This document shows positions 1 through 7,973 of a stretch of DNA of 64,000 nucleotides, in pieces (position 1 is the first letter of the stretch; every line of letters begins with the position of its first letter). Location: contig NZ_WPCV01000005.1 in NCBI RefSeq assembly GCF_018035235.1, forward strand, positions 620,001 to 684,000, given 5' to 3'. A program made the translations under genes and the position numbers. The stretch comes from Citrobacter sp. On2M (lineage in GTDB: Bacteria > Pseudomonadota > Gammaproteobacteria > Enterobacterales > Enterobacteriaceae). The notes beneath the pieces are model-generated. The model had not been told where the DNA came from. It worked only from the letters and a program-made list of their open reading frames with translations, and searched no databases.

Positions 1-569
1 TTGGCTATTTCGGCATTCGGAAATACCTCATGAATGAAATCAGCGCCAGGATAGCCCTCAACAACCGCAATACGAGCACTCTGCGGACTATGCAAGGGAC
101 CCATAACGTTAGAGAGCGAAGTCACCAGCACGGGCCAGGAATGTACTAGTGTCTCCGAGAGCTGAATGCCCTCCTCAGCGAAAGGAAACGTATCAAGACC
201 AGTCAATACCGTATCAATCTCGCCCGCACGTAGCGCGCGAATTGCATCAGCGCGATTTTTATAGCTCAGTACAGCGATACGGACATTTAGCGAATTATGG
301 ATTAGCGTCAGATAGTCAGCGTTCATTCCCCTGTAGCGCCCACTGAGCGTGGTTTGCACCAACGGAGCCTGCTCAGGTTGATAAACTCCAATGCGTAGCG
401 CTCTTTTTTGCAACAGCCAGCGCTTGTTATCCTCACTCAAGTACACAGGCACCGGAGTAATGTAACTATATCCCGACAGCTCTAGCTCAGTGGGGGAGCC
501 ATCCTGAGCATAAGCAGCACATCCGCTGAAAACCCAGAGGAGCAGGAGAAGTACAAGACGCAGTTCCAT
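1..569 (-). CDS. EvgS/BvgS-like hybrid sensor kinase, N-terminal part (cut by window edge)
   Basis: The frame is open on the minus strand from an ATG at 569 down to base 1 and continues outside the window, giving about 189 residues. It starts with a hydrophobic signal segment (MELRLVLLLLLWVFSGCAAYA), then enters a periplasmic solute-binding fold. Typical SBP_bac_3 pieces are seen: an 'ALRIGVYQPEQAPL' strand, 'YRGMNADYL' and 'ALRAGEIDTVLTG'. This arrangement fits the sensor module of EvgS/BvgS-type membrane histidine kinases, which carry tandem periplasmic binding domains before the membrane, PAS, kinase and receiver parts. The kinase parts are not visible here. The start lies 2 bases after the stop of the EvgA-like regulator gene, so the two form one operon. 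The name rests on the N-terminus and on the neighbour; a plain solute-binding protein is the alternative. Confidence 0.75.
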   Translation of the reverse strand, partial: MELRLVLLLLLWVFSGCAAYAQDGSPTELELSGYSYITPVPVYLSEDNKRWLLQKRALRIGVYQPEQAPLVQTTLSGRYRGMNADYLTLIHNSLNVRIAVLSYKNRADAIRALRAGEIDTVLTGLDTFPFAEEGIQLSETLVHSWPVLVTSLSNVMGPLHSPQSARIAVVEGYPGADFIHEVFPNAEIA

Positions 570-571
570 CT

Positions 572-1201
572 TCAGGTCAGCTTATTCTGATGAGCAAAAG
601 AGAGTAGTTCGACTAGTGATTTACAGCCTAATTTTTCCATTAATCTAGTTTTATAGGTACTTACCGTTTTGCTGCTTATATACATCGCTTCGCCAATCTG
701 CGTATTATCAAGGCCGCTTAGCATATAGCTCATTACTTTCATCTCCTGCGCGGAGAGAGATTCAAGACGCTGATTATCCGTTAGTTCTACCGACGGTTCC
801 TCCATGAAAAAGGGAAAGTAGATATAACCATTTTTCGCCGCATTAATCGCTGCGAGAATATTTTCCATATCTTGCTTTTTACTAATAAAAGCATTCGCGC
901 CAGCCTGCGCGCAGCGTTTACTGTAATAGCGATCATTTTTTGCTGATACTACGATTAACACACCAGTAAAACATTGTGCCCTGAGTTTCTCCACCAGCTC
1001 AACGCCATTTATGCCAGGAATTTCGACATCCACAACGACGATATCGACAGCTGTTTTCGTCAACTCCTTTAGGGCTTCCGCTCCGTTCTCAAATTCTTTG
1101 ATAATGGTAATGTGCTGTTTTTCCAACATGCCGCGTATGGCCATGCGAGCCAAGGGATGGTCATCCACAATAACGGCGGTAGGGGACCGAGACTCATTCA
1201 T
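572..1201 (-). CDS. EvgA-like LuxR-family response regulator
   Basis: This 209-residue protein has a receiver domain at about 8-125 and a LuxR/FixJ helix-turn-helix at about 143-205. The acidic pair is Asp13-Asp14, the phospho-acceptor is Asp58 (VVVDVEIPG), and the conserved Ser and Lys appear in 'VVSAKND' and 'FISKKQ'. The HTH contains 'SAQEMKVMSYMLSGLDNTQIGEAMYISSKTVSTYK'-type text, which is the usual recognition unit. Similarity to E. coli EvgA runs along the whole length (for example 'VSAKND.YY.K.CA.AGAN.F.SKK'), but it is clearly divergent, so it may be a paralogue rather than EvgA itself. AGGT lies 6 bases before the ATG. It is the promoter-proximal gene of a pair with the sensor kinase and presumably acts as its partner; targets are unknown. 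Confidence 0.88.
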   Translation of the reverse strand: MNESRSPTAVIVDDHPLARMAIRGMLEKQHITIIKEFENGAEALKELTKTAVDIVVVDVEIPGINGVELVEKLRAQCFTGVLIVVSAKNDRYYSKRCAQAGANAFISKKQDMENILAAINAAKNGYIYFPFFMEEPSVELTDNQRLESLSAQEMKVMSYMLSGLDNTQIGEAMYISSKTVSTYKTRLMEKLGCKSLVELLSFAHQNKLT

Positions 1202-1540
1202 AGGCTACCTGAAAGCTGTAATTCGTGGAAGGAAACATACTCAGGATGATAACCTAACAATACTTCAGACTGATTTAAAAATTAAAAGTTTTTTTGTACC
1301 AGCTCACATTATAGCGATCAACTAAAACACGTTATTGTTCGAGCATTTTTCCCGTTTTGATTTCTGATTTATTTAGTTGTATCCGACCATTATCATCGTG
1401 CGACCTGAGTTTTACGATTTGCCAGAAGATAGTTCTTTATGGCAACCTTTAATCAGGTTTCTGTACCAGTTTAGAGGTATGAATAGCTTCGGATTTAACA
1501 AAGATCTTAGCGTCATTTCTGAGGACTTAAAGAGGGTTAC
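1202..1540. other. Intergenic stretch upstream of the evgA-like gene, no gene seen
   Basis: About 340 bases, AT-rich. It must contain the promoter of the EvgA-like operon reading left. I see no convincing ORF with a ribosome binding site, no tRNA and no strong terminator hairpin. The right end runs into the decayed IS3 OrfA fragment. Confidence 0.5.
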
Positions 1541-1545
1541 CCAGC

Positions 1546-1745
1546 GGTAAGGGGTATCCCGAAGAGTGTAAAGTTGAAACAGCCAAACAGATTGTTTAGC
1601 GTGGCGATTCCGTTTTTAGCGTGAGCAAAACGTCTCAATATTGCCACACAGTCTGTACGCGAGGATAAAGGAGTACGGCCGGACTCATCCACCAATAAAG
1701 AACTGTCAGATGCTCAGGCCGAGATCCGCCGACTCTAGAAGAAGT
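1546..1745 (+). pseudogene. Remnant of IS3-family transposase OrfA
   Basis: Conceptual translation of the plus strand with frame changes gives 'KGYPEECKVETAKQIV' followed by a stop, then 'RGDSVFSVSK', a broken stretch, and 'PDSSTNKELSDAQAEIRRL' followed by a stop and 'KKLK'. This is the order of elements in IS3-family OrfA proteins: the N-terminal EFK..AK.I start, the 'RGYSV..VSKRL' helix-turn-helix, and the leucine-zipper region 'AEIRRLKKELK'. Several in-frame stops and at least one frameshift show it is dead. OrfB and clear terminal repeats are absent. The fragment stops exactly where the phage tail-sheath fragment on the other strand begins. Confidence 0.72.
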
Positions 1746-2075
1746 TGAAGCCATCCTTGCTCACCAGTGTCGTGACCCCGACCAGGTAGATCAGGTCGGC
1801 ATCAGTGCCGGATGCCTGCAAGTCCCGAAAGACTGAGACATTGATGCCGGTGACGCCCTGTACACCGACGTTAGATTGGTTTTGTGCCAACTGGCAGTCT
1901 GGTCGATGTAAGCACGCAGCCCTGGTGCAAACGCGGTAGCGTGGCCGTCGAAATAGCGTTCACAGTGGTATCCAATGAAAGTAAATCAGGCCAGATGACC
2001 ATCAGCTCACGCTGACTGAAATTCTCGCGATAAGCCATCGCTTCGGAAATGATCTTACAGCCCCATGCGGGGAAT
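1741..2075 (-). pseudogene. Remnant of P2-type phage contractile tail sheath gene (gpFI-like)
   Basis: The minus strand translates, with at least one frame change, to 'FPAWGCKIISEAMAYREN', 'FSQRELMVIWPDLLSLDT', then after a gap 'WHKTISNVGVQGVTGINVSV' and 'FRDLQASGTDADLIYLVGVT', 'TLVSKDGFNF'. From memory these match, in the same order, the middle of the P2 FI tail sheath protein ('AWGCKTISE', 'NFSQRELMVIWPDF', 'NVGVNGVTGI', 'DLQESGTDADLL'). Both the N-terminal half and the C-terminal third are missing, and no other phage genes remain nearby. The 3' truncation point coincides with the IS3 OrfA fragment. Confidence 0.8.
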
Positions 2076-2177
2076 AAGGTTATATCATACGCTGCGCCAG
2101 CCTATATCGCTGGCACGCCATTAGGACGCTGCCATCAGAGATGGAAACGTCCGTTAGAGTTTGATCCTATAGTCAGC

Positions 2178-2477
2178 TCACACCAGTTCTTTGAGCTGCT
2201 CCTGCATATAGGTTGAAAAATACTCTGGGTTCTTGATAAGGATGCGGTTACCGGAGGCGACTTTTTCTGCCCATCCGGCTACTTTTTTCGTGAACTCGGG
2301 ATTCCATCCCTCCTGCTCACCCCGTGCCATCACTACTTCCGGACTCGCTGGCACACCTAAGTCATGCAAATACTTTAAGATTCCCTTAGCGGTACTTTCA
2401 TCCATTGAATGGGGTACTGACGCCGAAGTGTTCATACCACCAATAAAATCCAATGCTTTCTCAATTGCTGTTGGCAT
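2178..2477 (-). CDS. Small YoaC-like (DUF1889-type) protein
   Basis: This is a 99-residue cytoplasmic protein beginning 'MPTAIEKALDFIGGM' and ending 'STYMQEQLKELV'. I chose the ATG at 2477 because AAGGA stands 7 bases before it; the in-frame upstream ATG at 2501 would add only eight residues and has no such site. The sequence resembles E. coli YoaC (DUF1889) as I remember it, including 'ESTAKGI.KYL..LGVPAS', 'EGWNPEFT' and 'KNPEYFSTYMQE'. The function of that family is not known. It lies 136 bases downstream of dhaF on the same strand and could be read from the dhaB promoter, but nothing ties it to glycerol metabolism. There is no signal peptide or membrane segment. Confidence 0.72.
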   Translation of the reverse strand: MPTAIEKALDFIGGMNTSASVPHSMDESTAKGILKYLHDLGVPASPEVVMARGEQEGWNPEFTKKVAGWAEKVASGNRILIKNPEYFSTYMQEQLKELV

Positions 2478-2613
2478 GCTCTTATCCTTAAAATTAACCA
2501 CGTGAGAGACACATTCATACTATGTACCCAACTCCGCCGGGATATCAAAGAGAACATCACCTTTATTTGATTTACCCCGCAGCTAAACGCTTGCGCGACT
2601 GTTTTCTGCGCGA

Positions 2614-4425
2614 TTAATTCGCCATTCCAGCCAAAACCAGCCCGGTCGCCACCGCATTACGCGGCCCTTCAGTACCACGGATGTTGCCCTGTCCGGCGAC
2701 AACCCCGTAATGCGCCAGCGCGTCGGTTATCATCTGTGGGATTTCGAAATCCAACGAGGAACCGCCTACCAGCACCACGAAAGAGATATCGCGAATGGTT
2801 CCACCGGGAGATACCTGGCGTAACGCACGCAGGCAGTTGGTCACAAAAACCTTCTCTTTAGCCTGTCGGCGCACCAGCCGAATTTTTTCCAGCGAGATTT
2901 GGTTATCTACCGGGATCAGCTCCCCGTCTTTCAGATACACCACTTTGGCAAACACCGACGGGCTGAGCGGCTCGCGAAAAAACTCCACCACGCCGTTCTC
3001 ATGGCGAATGCTGAACAGACTCTCCACTTTTGCCAACGGGTATTTTTTAATTTCCTCTGCCAAAAACGGATCGCTTAAGCCCAGCTCTGTTTGAATCAAC
3101 AGGCTAACCATATTTCCCGCACCGGCCAGATGAACCGCTTTCACTGCACCGTCGCTATTGATAATGGCGGCATCGGTAGATCCTGCGCCCAGATCGAGGA
3201 TCGCCAGCGGTGCAGCACAACCGGGCGTGGTTAACGCTCCGGCTATGGCCATGTTGGCCTCTACGCCACCGACTTCAACCGGGGTATTTAGCCGGGCGCT
3301 CAGCTCACTGGCGATGGCCTGCATCTGTAAGCGATCGGATTTCACCATCGCCGCAATGCCAACGGCGTTCTCCATTGAACACTCCCCGGCAATACCGCCC
3401 TGAACCTTGCGCGGAATGAATGTATCTACCGCCAACAGATCCTGAATGTGCACCGTGTTCATGTCATGACCGGTCAGTGAGGCCATCACCTTACGCACCC
3501 GCTCCAGCATGCCACCTGCGTGCGTACCAGCTTCACCGCGAATATCACACACGGGCGCACAGGCGCTTACCACCTGCATAATGGCCCGCGCGCCATGCGC
3601 AACGTCGGCTTCACCGCCGCGCTTTTCGCCACGGATAACGATCTTGCCCGCCGGGATCACTCTTGAACACACATCGCCCTGCGGCGTTTTCAGCACCACG
3701 GCAGAACGGTTGCCAATCAGCGCTCTGGCGATGGGGACGATAGCTTGCGTTTCCTCGGGCGTTAGGGCAAAGAAGGTCGCAATGCCGTAAGGGTTCGACA
3801 GCACCCGCACCACCTGCCCCGGGGCCGCCACTTCCACCGCCGCCAACACGCCTTCCGGCACCTTCTCAATCAGGGTAACTTCATCTACCACTGGCATGGT
3901 CCGGCGCAGACGATTGTTCACCAGTACACCATCATCTTTTTTCAGGATTGCCGCCACCACATTGACACCGCGATCCAGTGCCTCATTGATAAGCCAAACC
4001 GCCTCGAGAAAATCCATCTCCTCGCCTACCAGCGGGATCCAGCCTTGAGCAAAATGATCTTCACTCACCGCCGCCAGCTTCTCCACTGTGATGGTGGTTC
4101 CTATTCCCACACCAATACCGCCGGGCGTTTGCGGGTTATGCCCAATCATCGTTGATTCGGTAATAATGGTTTCAGTGATGGTTTCCATCGCCACATCGCC
4201 GATTACCGGTGCCGCCTCGTTGATACAGATTTTCGCCACGTCCTGAAGCGACCACGGCGTGTTATTCAGCGCCTGCTGCAGGGAGGCCACCACCCCTGCA
4301 ATATTATCCCGCGTCCCTTTCATGCCGGTAGTCGCGACAATCCCGCTGGCGATAAACCGGCCATGCTGCGCCAGCGCCACTTCAGTGGTGGCGTTGCCGA
4401 TATCAATCCCTGCAATTAGCGGCAT
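2614..4425 (-). CDS. dhaF: Glycerol dehydratase reactivase large subunit DhaF
   Basis: DhaF (603 residues) is the ATPase subunit of the reactivating factor that releases damaged cobalamin from inactivated glycerol dehydratase so that fresh adenosylcobalamin can bind. It shows the actin/Hsp70-like ATPase fold: an N-terminal phosphate loop 'LIAGIDIGNATTEVAL' (residues 2-17) and a second one 'LAILDLGAGSTDAAII' near 410, with 'VVLVGGSSLDFEIPQ' near 560 as the adenosine motif. The ATG at 4425 is preceded by GGAGG at the right distance; the frame extends further upstream but only into dhaE. It is the fourth gene of dhaBCEF, 10 bases after dhaE. Its partner DhaG is encoded on the opposite strand beyond dhaT. 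Confidence 0.95.
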   Translation of the reverse strand: MPLIAGIDIGNATTEVALAQHGRFIASGIVATTGMKGTRDNIAGVVASLQQALNNTPWSLQDVAKICINEAAPVIGDVAMETITETIITESTMIGHNPQTPGGIGVGIGTTITVEKLAAVSEDHFAQGWIPLVGEEMDFLEAVWLINEALDRGVNVVAAILKKDDGVLVNNRLRRTMPVVDEVTLIEKVPEGVLAAVEVAAPGQVVRVLSNPYGIATFFALTPEETQAIVPIARALIGNRSAVVLKTPQGDVCSRVIPAGKIVIRGEKRGGEADVAHGARAIMQVVSACAPVCDIRGEAGTHAGGMLERVRKVMASLTGHDMNTVHIQDLLAVDTFIPRKVQGGIAGECSMENAVGIAAMVKSDRLQMQAIASELSARLNTPVEVGGVEANMAIAGALTTPGCAAPLAILDLGAGSTDAAIINSDGAVKAVHLAGAGNMVSLLIQTELGLSDPFLAEEIKKYPLAKVESLFSIRHENGVVEFFREPLSPSVFAKVVYLKDGELIPVDNQISLEKIRLVRRQAKEKVFVTNCLRALRQVSPGGTIRDISFVVLVGGSSLDFEIPQMITDALAHYGVVAGQGNIRGTEGPRNAVATGLVLAGMAN

Positions 4426-4435
4426 ACACCCTCCG

Positions 4436-4864
4436 TCATTGGCTGCCTTTACGCAGCTTATTTCTCTGCTGATACACCTCTGCCGACTCGCGAACAAACC
4501 CGGCGTTCACCGTGGCATGCCAGGTATATTCCAGTTCATCGGCAATGGCCTGCAGCTCAGCAAACGAAGAACGAAACGGGCGCAGCGCGTTGTAGATCTC
4601 CAGAATGCGGGCATCTGGGATGGTAATCAGCTCTGCCGCACGACGGAAATTACGCGCCACGGCGTGACGCTGCATCTGTTCGGCAATCTGTGCCTGGTAC
4701 TCCAGCGTTTGCTGAGAAATACGCACATCCTGCGGTCCTACGCGGCCCGCCAGCACATTCTCAAGGGTAATCTCGGTTAGCGGTTTCCCGGTGGGGGTCT
4801 GAATTTTCTCCGGGCAGCGGGTCGCTAATGGGTAATCCTGCGCGGTCATGATGTTGTCGTTCAT
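4436..4864 (-). CDS. dhaE: Glycerol dehydratase small subunit DhaE
   Basis: DhaE is the 142-residue gamma subunit of the adenosylcobalamin-dependent glycerol dehydratase, an (alpha-beta-gamma)2 enzyme converting glycerol to 3-hydroxypropionaldehyde. The family text is clear: 'DYPLATRCPEKIQTPTGKPL', 'LENVLAGRVGPQDVRIS' and 'LRPFRSSFAELQAIADELE'. Two ATGs compete. The one at 4864 has AGGGA about 7 bases upstream, while the one at 4870 has that element touching it and would overlap the dhaC stop; I chose 4864, which also gives the usual length. It lies 2 bases after dhaC and 10 bases before dhaF. Confidence 0.95.
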   Translation of the reverse strand: MNDNIMTAQDYPLATRCPEKIQTPTGKPLTEITLENVLAGRVGPQDVRISQQTLEYQAQIAEQMQRHAVARNFRRAAELITIPDARILEIYNALRPFRSSFAELQAIADELEYTWHATVNAGFVRESAEVYQQRNKLRKGSQ

Positions 4865-4866
4865 GG

Positions 4867-5451
4867 TCATTCCCTTACCAGTGCAATATGCAGCGTGACG
4901 GGCGCAGCATCCTGCACCACGTGTTTGGTTTCTTTGATATGAAACAGTGCGGCCTTAGCCATAAATTTAGGGCGCACCATCTGGTCATTCACCACCGGCA
5001 CCGGCGAGGGCGACTCTTTACGTGCATAGCGCGCGGCGTTTTTACCAATCTGGCGATACGTTTCCAGCGTCAGTAGCGGAGCCTGAGAGAACAGCTCCAG
5101 GTTGCTCAACGGCAGCAGATCGCGCTGATGAATCACCGTGGTTCCTTTCGACTGGATACCAATCCCGATACCAGAACCACTAAGATTTGCCGCATCCCAC
5201 GCCATAAAAGAAACATCCGAGGTGCGCAGGATCCTCACTACTCGCGCATGTAACCCCTCTTCTTCGATGCCAGCAACCAGCTCTTTCAAAATCGCTTTGT
5301 GCGGCATCTCAATAAGGGTTTTATGCTGATACTTATCAAAGGCCGGGCCGACGCCAATCACTACTTCATCCACGCGTTCGTCCGCTTTAGCCGCCTCGCC
5401 TTCGCTCACCTGCAAGGTAAAAACCGGCTTACGCTCAGTTGTGCATTCCAC
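4867..5451 (-). CDS. dhaC: Glycerol dehydratase medium subunit DhaC
   Basis: This is the 194-residue beta subunit of glycerol dehydratase; in the known structures it helps hold the cobalamin corrin ring against the alpha-subunit barrel. Recognisable parts are '[20 protein letters not shown]', '[20 protein letters not shown]' and '[20 protein letters not shown]', which form the Rossmann-like cobalamin-contacting domain, followed by '[23 protein letters not shown]'. Length equals that expected for the family. It begins 11 bases after dhaB and ends 2 bases before dhaE, so the subunits are translated from one message, probably with coupling. Confidence 0.96.
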   Translation of the reverse strand: MECTTERKPVFTLQVSEGEAAKADERVDEVVIGVGPAFDKYQHKTLIEMPHKAILKELVAGIEEEGLHARVVRILRTSDVSFMAWDAANLSGSGIGIGIQSKGTTVIHQRDLLPLSNLELFSQAPLLTLETYRQIGKNAARYARKESPSPVPVVNDQMVRPKFMAKAALFHIKETKHVVQDAAPVTLHIALVRE

Positions 5452-5462
5452 TGTCTACCGCC

Positions 5463-7130
5463 TTATTCGATCGCGCTGGGCTGAACCACACCCGCTATAT
5501 TTTTAATTTCCGCCCAGCGTTCGGCAGAAATACGATAGCCGGTGCCGGGTCCCTGATAATCATTGATGTCATTGACGGCACTGACGACGTCGAACTGGCG
5601 ATCCAGAATGGCCGACGTTTGCAGGTAATCACCGGTGACGCGCTGCCTCAGCATGTTGAGGATATTGCTGGCGATGTCTTCGAAACCGCTACAACTTAAC
5701 GCGCTGACGATATCCAGTCCGGTGATATTGCGCTTCATCATCTGTTCCACAGCAGCCAGATCCTCCACCACATTGCGTGCGGGCATATCTTTGCTGCCGT
5801 GAGCGTAAGTGGCTGCCTCCACCTCTTCATCACTAATTAGCGGCAGGCCCAGTTCGCGGAACACCGCCTGAATGGCACGGGCGGCCTTATTGCGAATAGC
5901 GATGGTTTCCTCTTCCGTGACCGGTCGCAGGCCCCCGTCAACCATCAGATCGCGTTGCAGAATGTTGTAATCATCGAAGTCTTCAGCGTCGAAGTTCGAT
6001 CCGGCAAACATGTTGTCGTAGTTGGGTACCGCGCTATAACCGGAGAAGATAAAGTCGGTGCCCGGCAGCATCTGCATCAGGGTACGGGCAGTACGGCGAA
6101 TATCGGAATGGGAAAAGGTCTGGTCATTGGCGGAGGCCACTTCAAGGTCGAGCATTGAGGCTATCAGGTTTTCCGCCAGCACCGCGCGGATCCCTGACGG
6201 TACTGCACCAGTCATGCCGATACAGCTGACCGCGCCGTTTTGCAGCCCCTGTACGCCTGCGCCTTTGGTGATAAAAATGCAGCGCGACTCCAGGTACAGC
6301 ATCGATTTACTTTCGGAATAGCCCATCAGCGCTTCCGAACCGGTGCCGGAGGTGTAGCGCATCTTCAGGCCACGCGATGCATACGCTGAGGCGAGAAACG
6401 CTTTTGACCACGGCGTGTCATCACCATCGGTAAATACCGACTCCGTACCATAGACCGACACCGTTTCGGCGTAGCTGGTCAGCCCGCGCATTCCCAGCTC
6501 CAGCTCCGTGGCTTCTTCAACGGAACATTGCGTCAGCACGCCGGGGCGACCGCACTGAGACCCCACCAGCAGCGCCAGGGCGTTAAACGGCGCATAACGG
6601 GCGATCCCGACCGTCGTTTCCTGCTCGGAAAAACCACGGATCCCCGCTTCGGCGGCGTCGGCGGCAATCTGTACCGGGTTATCTTTCAGGTTGGTCACGT
6701 GACACTGATTGGAGGGGGTGCGTCTGGCGCGCATTTTTTGCAGCGCCATCATCATCTCCACCACGTTCATTTGCGCCATCACTTCCACCGCTTTCGCCGG
6801 GGTGATGGCGGTGGTAATGGCAATAATCTCTTCCCGACTGACGTGGATATCCACCAGCATTCTGGCGATCTCCAGCGCGTCGAGCTGCATGGCGCGCTCG
6901 GCCTCAGCCACGTTAATGGCGTAGTCGGCAATGAAACGGTCGATCATGTCGAACTCGGCGCGGCTCTTACCGTCCAGCTCAACAATACGACCACATTCTA
7001 CCTTCACCGATGAAGCAGGATCGTAGGGGCTTTCCATGGCGATCAGCCCCTCTTCAGGCCATTCGCCAATCAGCCCATCCTGATTTACAGGCCGTTTCGC
7101 AAGCACTTCGAATCGTTTTGATCTTCTCAT
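5463..7130 (-). CDS. dhaB: Glycerol dehydratase large subunit DhaB (B12-dependent)
   Basis: DhaB (555 residues, full family length) is the alpha subunit with the TIM barrel where adenosylcobalamin-derived radicals dehydrate glycerol to 3-hydroxypropionaldehyde. This is the reductive branch of anaerobic glycerol fermentation. The start 'MRRSKRFEVLAKRPVNQDGL' and internal blocks 'QCHVTNLKDNPVQIAADAAE', 'VYGTESVFTDGDDTPWSKAF', 'CIFITKGAGVQGLQNG' and 'TDFIFSGYSAVPNYDNMF' are those of class II diol/glycerol dehydratases. The enzyme is inactivated by its own substrate, which explains the reactivase genes nearby. It is the first gene of dhaBCEF and is divergent from orfY-dhaT across a 392-base control region. 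Confidence 0.97.
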   Translation of the reverse strand: MRRSKRFEVLAKRPVNQDGLIGEWPEEGLIAMESPYDPASSVKVECGRIVELDGKSRAEFDMIDRFIADYAINVAEAERAMQLDALEIARMLVDIHVSREEIIAITTAITPAKAVEVMAQMNVVEMMMALQKMRARRTPSNQCHVTNLKDNPVQIAADAAEAGIRGFSEQETTVGIARYAPFNALALLVGSQCGRPGVLTQCSVEEATELELGMRGLTSYAETVSVYGTESVFTDGDDTPWSKAFLASAYASRGLKMRYTSGTGSEALMGYSESKSMLYLESRCIFITKGAGVQGLQNGAVSCIGMTGAVPSGIRAVLAENLIASMLDLEVASANDQTFSHSDIRRTARTLMQMLPGTDFIFSGYSAVPNYDNMFAGSNFDAEDFDDYNILQRDLMVDGGLRPVTEEETIAIRNKAARAIQAVFRELGLPLISDEEVEAATYAHGSKDMPARNVVEDLAAVEQMMKRNITGLDIVSALSCSGFEDIASNILNMLRQRVTGDYLQTSAILDRQFDVVSAVNDINDYQGPGTGYRISAERWAEIKNIAGVVQPSAIE

Positions 7131-7263
7131 GATTTATTGACTCAAAAGATAAAAAATAGGGACGCCGGGCCGCATTGCCGGGGACACAACACCCGGCATT
7201 CGCCTTTCATCAGCAATGGTCGAACTCTAAATGAGCAGAACAATAAAAAAATAAAATTAATTT

Positions 7264-7280
7264 CGTTCCAATTTGGCACC
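7264..7280. promoter_or_regulatory. Putative DhaR box, imperfect
   Basis: CGTTCCA-att-TGGCACC: two 7-base arms with a 3-base spacer, 5 of 7 pairs matching. It has the same layout as the perfect copy 15 bases further right and as copies in the dhaD/dhaK gap. Assignment to DhaR is inference from this distribution. Confidence 0.45.
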
Positions 7281-7294
7281 TGATAAAAACGCAT

Positions 7295-7311
7295 CGTTTC
7301 ATATTGAAACG
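7295..7311. promoter_or_regulatory. Putative DhaR box, perfect 7-3-7 inverted repeat
   Basis: CGTTTCA-tat-TGAAACG is a perfect dyad of two 7-base arms around 3 bases. The same pattern, GTTYCA-N3-TGRAAC, recurs in the dhaD/dhaK intergenic region with a second perfect copy. It lies about 165 bases upstream of dhaB and 210 upstream of orfY. Assignment to DhaR is inferred. Confidence 0.6.
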
Positions 7312-7522
7312 CAATTCAGGAATATCCACATCAAATTGTGACGAGGTTAAATGATCATTATCAATAAACGCAAATCCGGGAAGTTTAATTTAATATTTTT
7401 GGAATTTTCGCCCTATTGACTTAATAACGTGCGGCGAGAAAATAAGGTAAAGCCAATGATAAAAATAGCTGCTACGCGATATTTTTCGTGACCTCAGCCC
7501 TACAACATTTTCAGGAGAGACT

Positions 7523-7951
7523 GTGAATAAGAGCCAACAAATCGCCACCATTACGCTGGCGGCGGCAAAAAAAATGGCGCAGGCCGTCGAGGCTAAAGCG
7601 CTTGAAATTAACGTTCCGGTGGTTTTTTCCGTGGTTGATCGTGGCGGAAACACACTGCTGATGCAACGCATGGACGATGCGTTTGTCACCAGCTGTGATA
7701 TCTCTCTTAATAAAGCGTATACCGCCTGCTGCCTGCGACAGGGTACCCATGAAATTACCGACGCAGTACAACCGGGGGCTTCTCTGTATGGTTTGCAGCT
7801 TACTAATCAACAGCGCATTGTTATTTTCGGCGGCGGCTTACCCGTCATATTAAACGGTAAATTAATCGGTGCCGTAGGCGTAAGCGGTGGTACCGTCGAA
7901 CAAGACAGATTATTAGCAGAAACCGCACTGAATTGTTTCTCTGAATTATAA
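7523..7951 (+). CDS. orfY: OrfY, GlcG/HbpS-like (DUF336) protein of the dha regulon
   Basis: This 142-residue protein starts with GTG at 7523 (CAGGAGA upstream). It is a GlcG/HbpS (DUF336, now heme-degrading family) domain from end to end: 'LAAAKKMAQAVEAKALEINV', 'VVFSVVDRGGNTLLMQRMDD', 'SLNKAYTACCLR', and the C-terminal 'GGGLPVILNGKLIGAVGVSGG' hallmark. Proteins of this fold bind heme or cobalamin-like ligands, and the same domain forms the C-terminal half of Salmonella PduO. It opens the operon orfY-dhaT-dhaG-orfW, 22 bases before dhaT. Its role in glycerol fermentation has not been established to my knowledge; help with corrinoid handling is plausible because orfW, encoding the other half of PduO, lies in the same operon. 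Confidence 0.85.
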   Translation: MNKSQQIATITLAAAKKMAQAVEAKALEINVPVVFSVVDRGGNTLLMQRMDDAFVTSCDISLNKAYTACCLRQGTHEITDAVQPGASLYGLQLTNQQRIVIFGGGLPVILNGKLIGAVGVSGGTVEQDRLLAETALNCFSEL

Positions 7952-7973
7952 TTTAAATCTAAGAAGGTATATT

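Larger units (their letters stand above)
7131..7522. promoter_or_regulatory. Divergent dhaB / orfY-dhaT control region
   Basis: These 392 bases separate the two divergent operons and must hold both promoters. The middle is AT-rich and carries two 17-bp inverted-repeat elements, listed separately. I found no sigma-54 -24/-12 pair: TGGCAC occurs at 7274-7279 but without GC at the required distance. orfY uses a GTG start with CAGGAGA upstream. I cannot place the -10/-35 boxes with confidence. Confidence 0.7.

Noticed and set aside
149-346. 65-codon plus-strand frame near the left edge
   Set aside because: Antisense to the sensor kinase frame, which has a signal peptide, good start and operon partner.
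1202-2177. Intact mobile element or integron-like structure in the gap after the evgA-like gene
   Set aside because: Only broken fragments of OrfA and a tail sheath gene are present; no terminal repeats, integrase or intact ORF.
7274-7290. Possible sigma-54 promoter for the dha operons (TGGCAC at 7274)
   Set aside because: No GC dinucleotide at the required 10-base distance from GG; the sequence is better explained as one arm of an inverted repeat.
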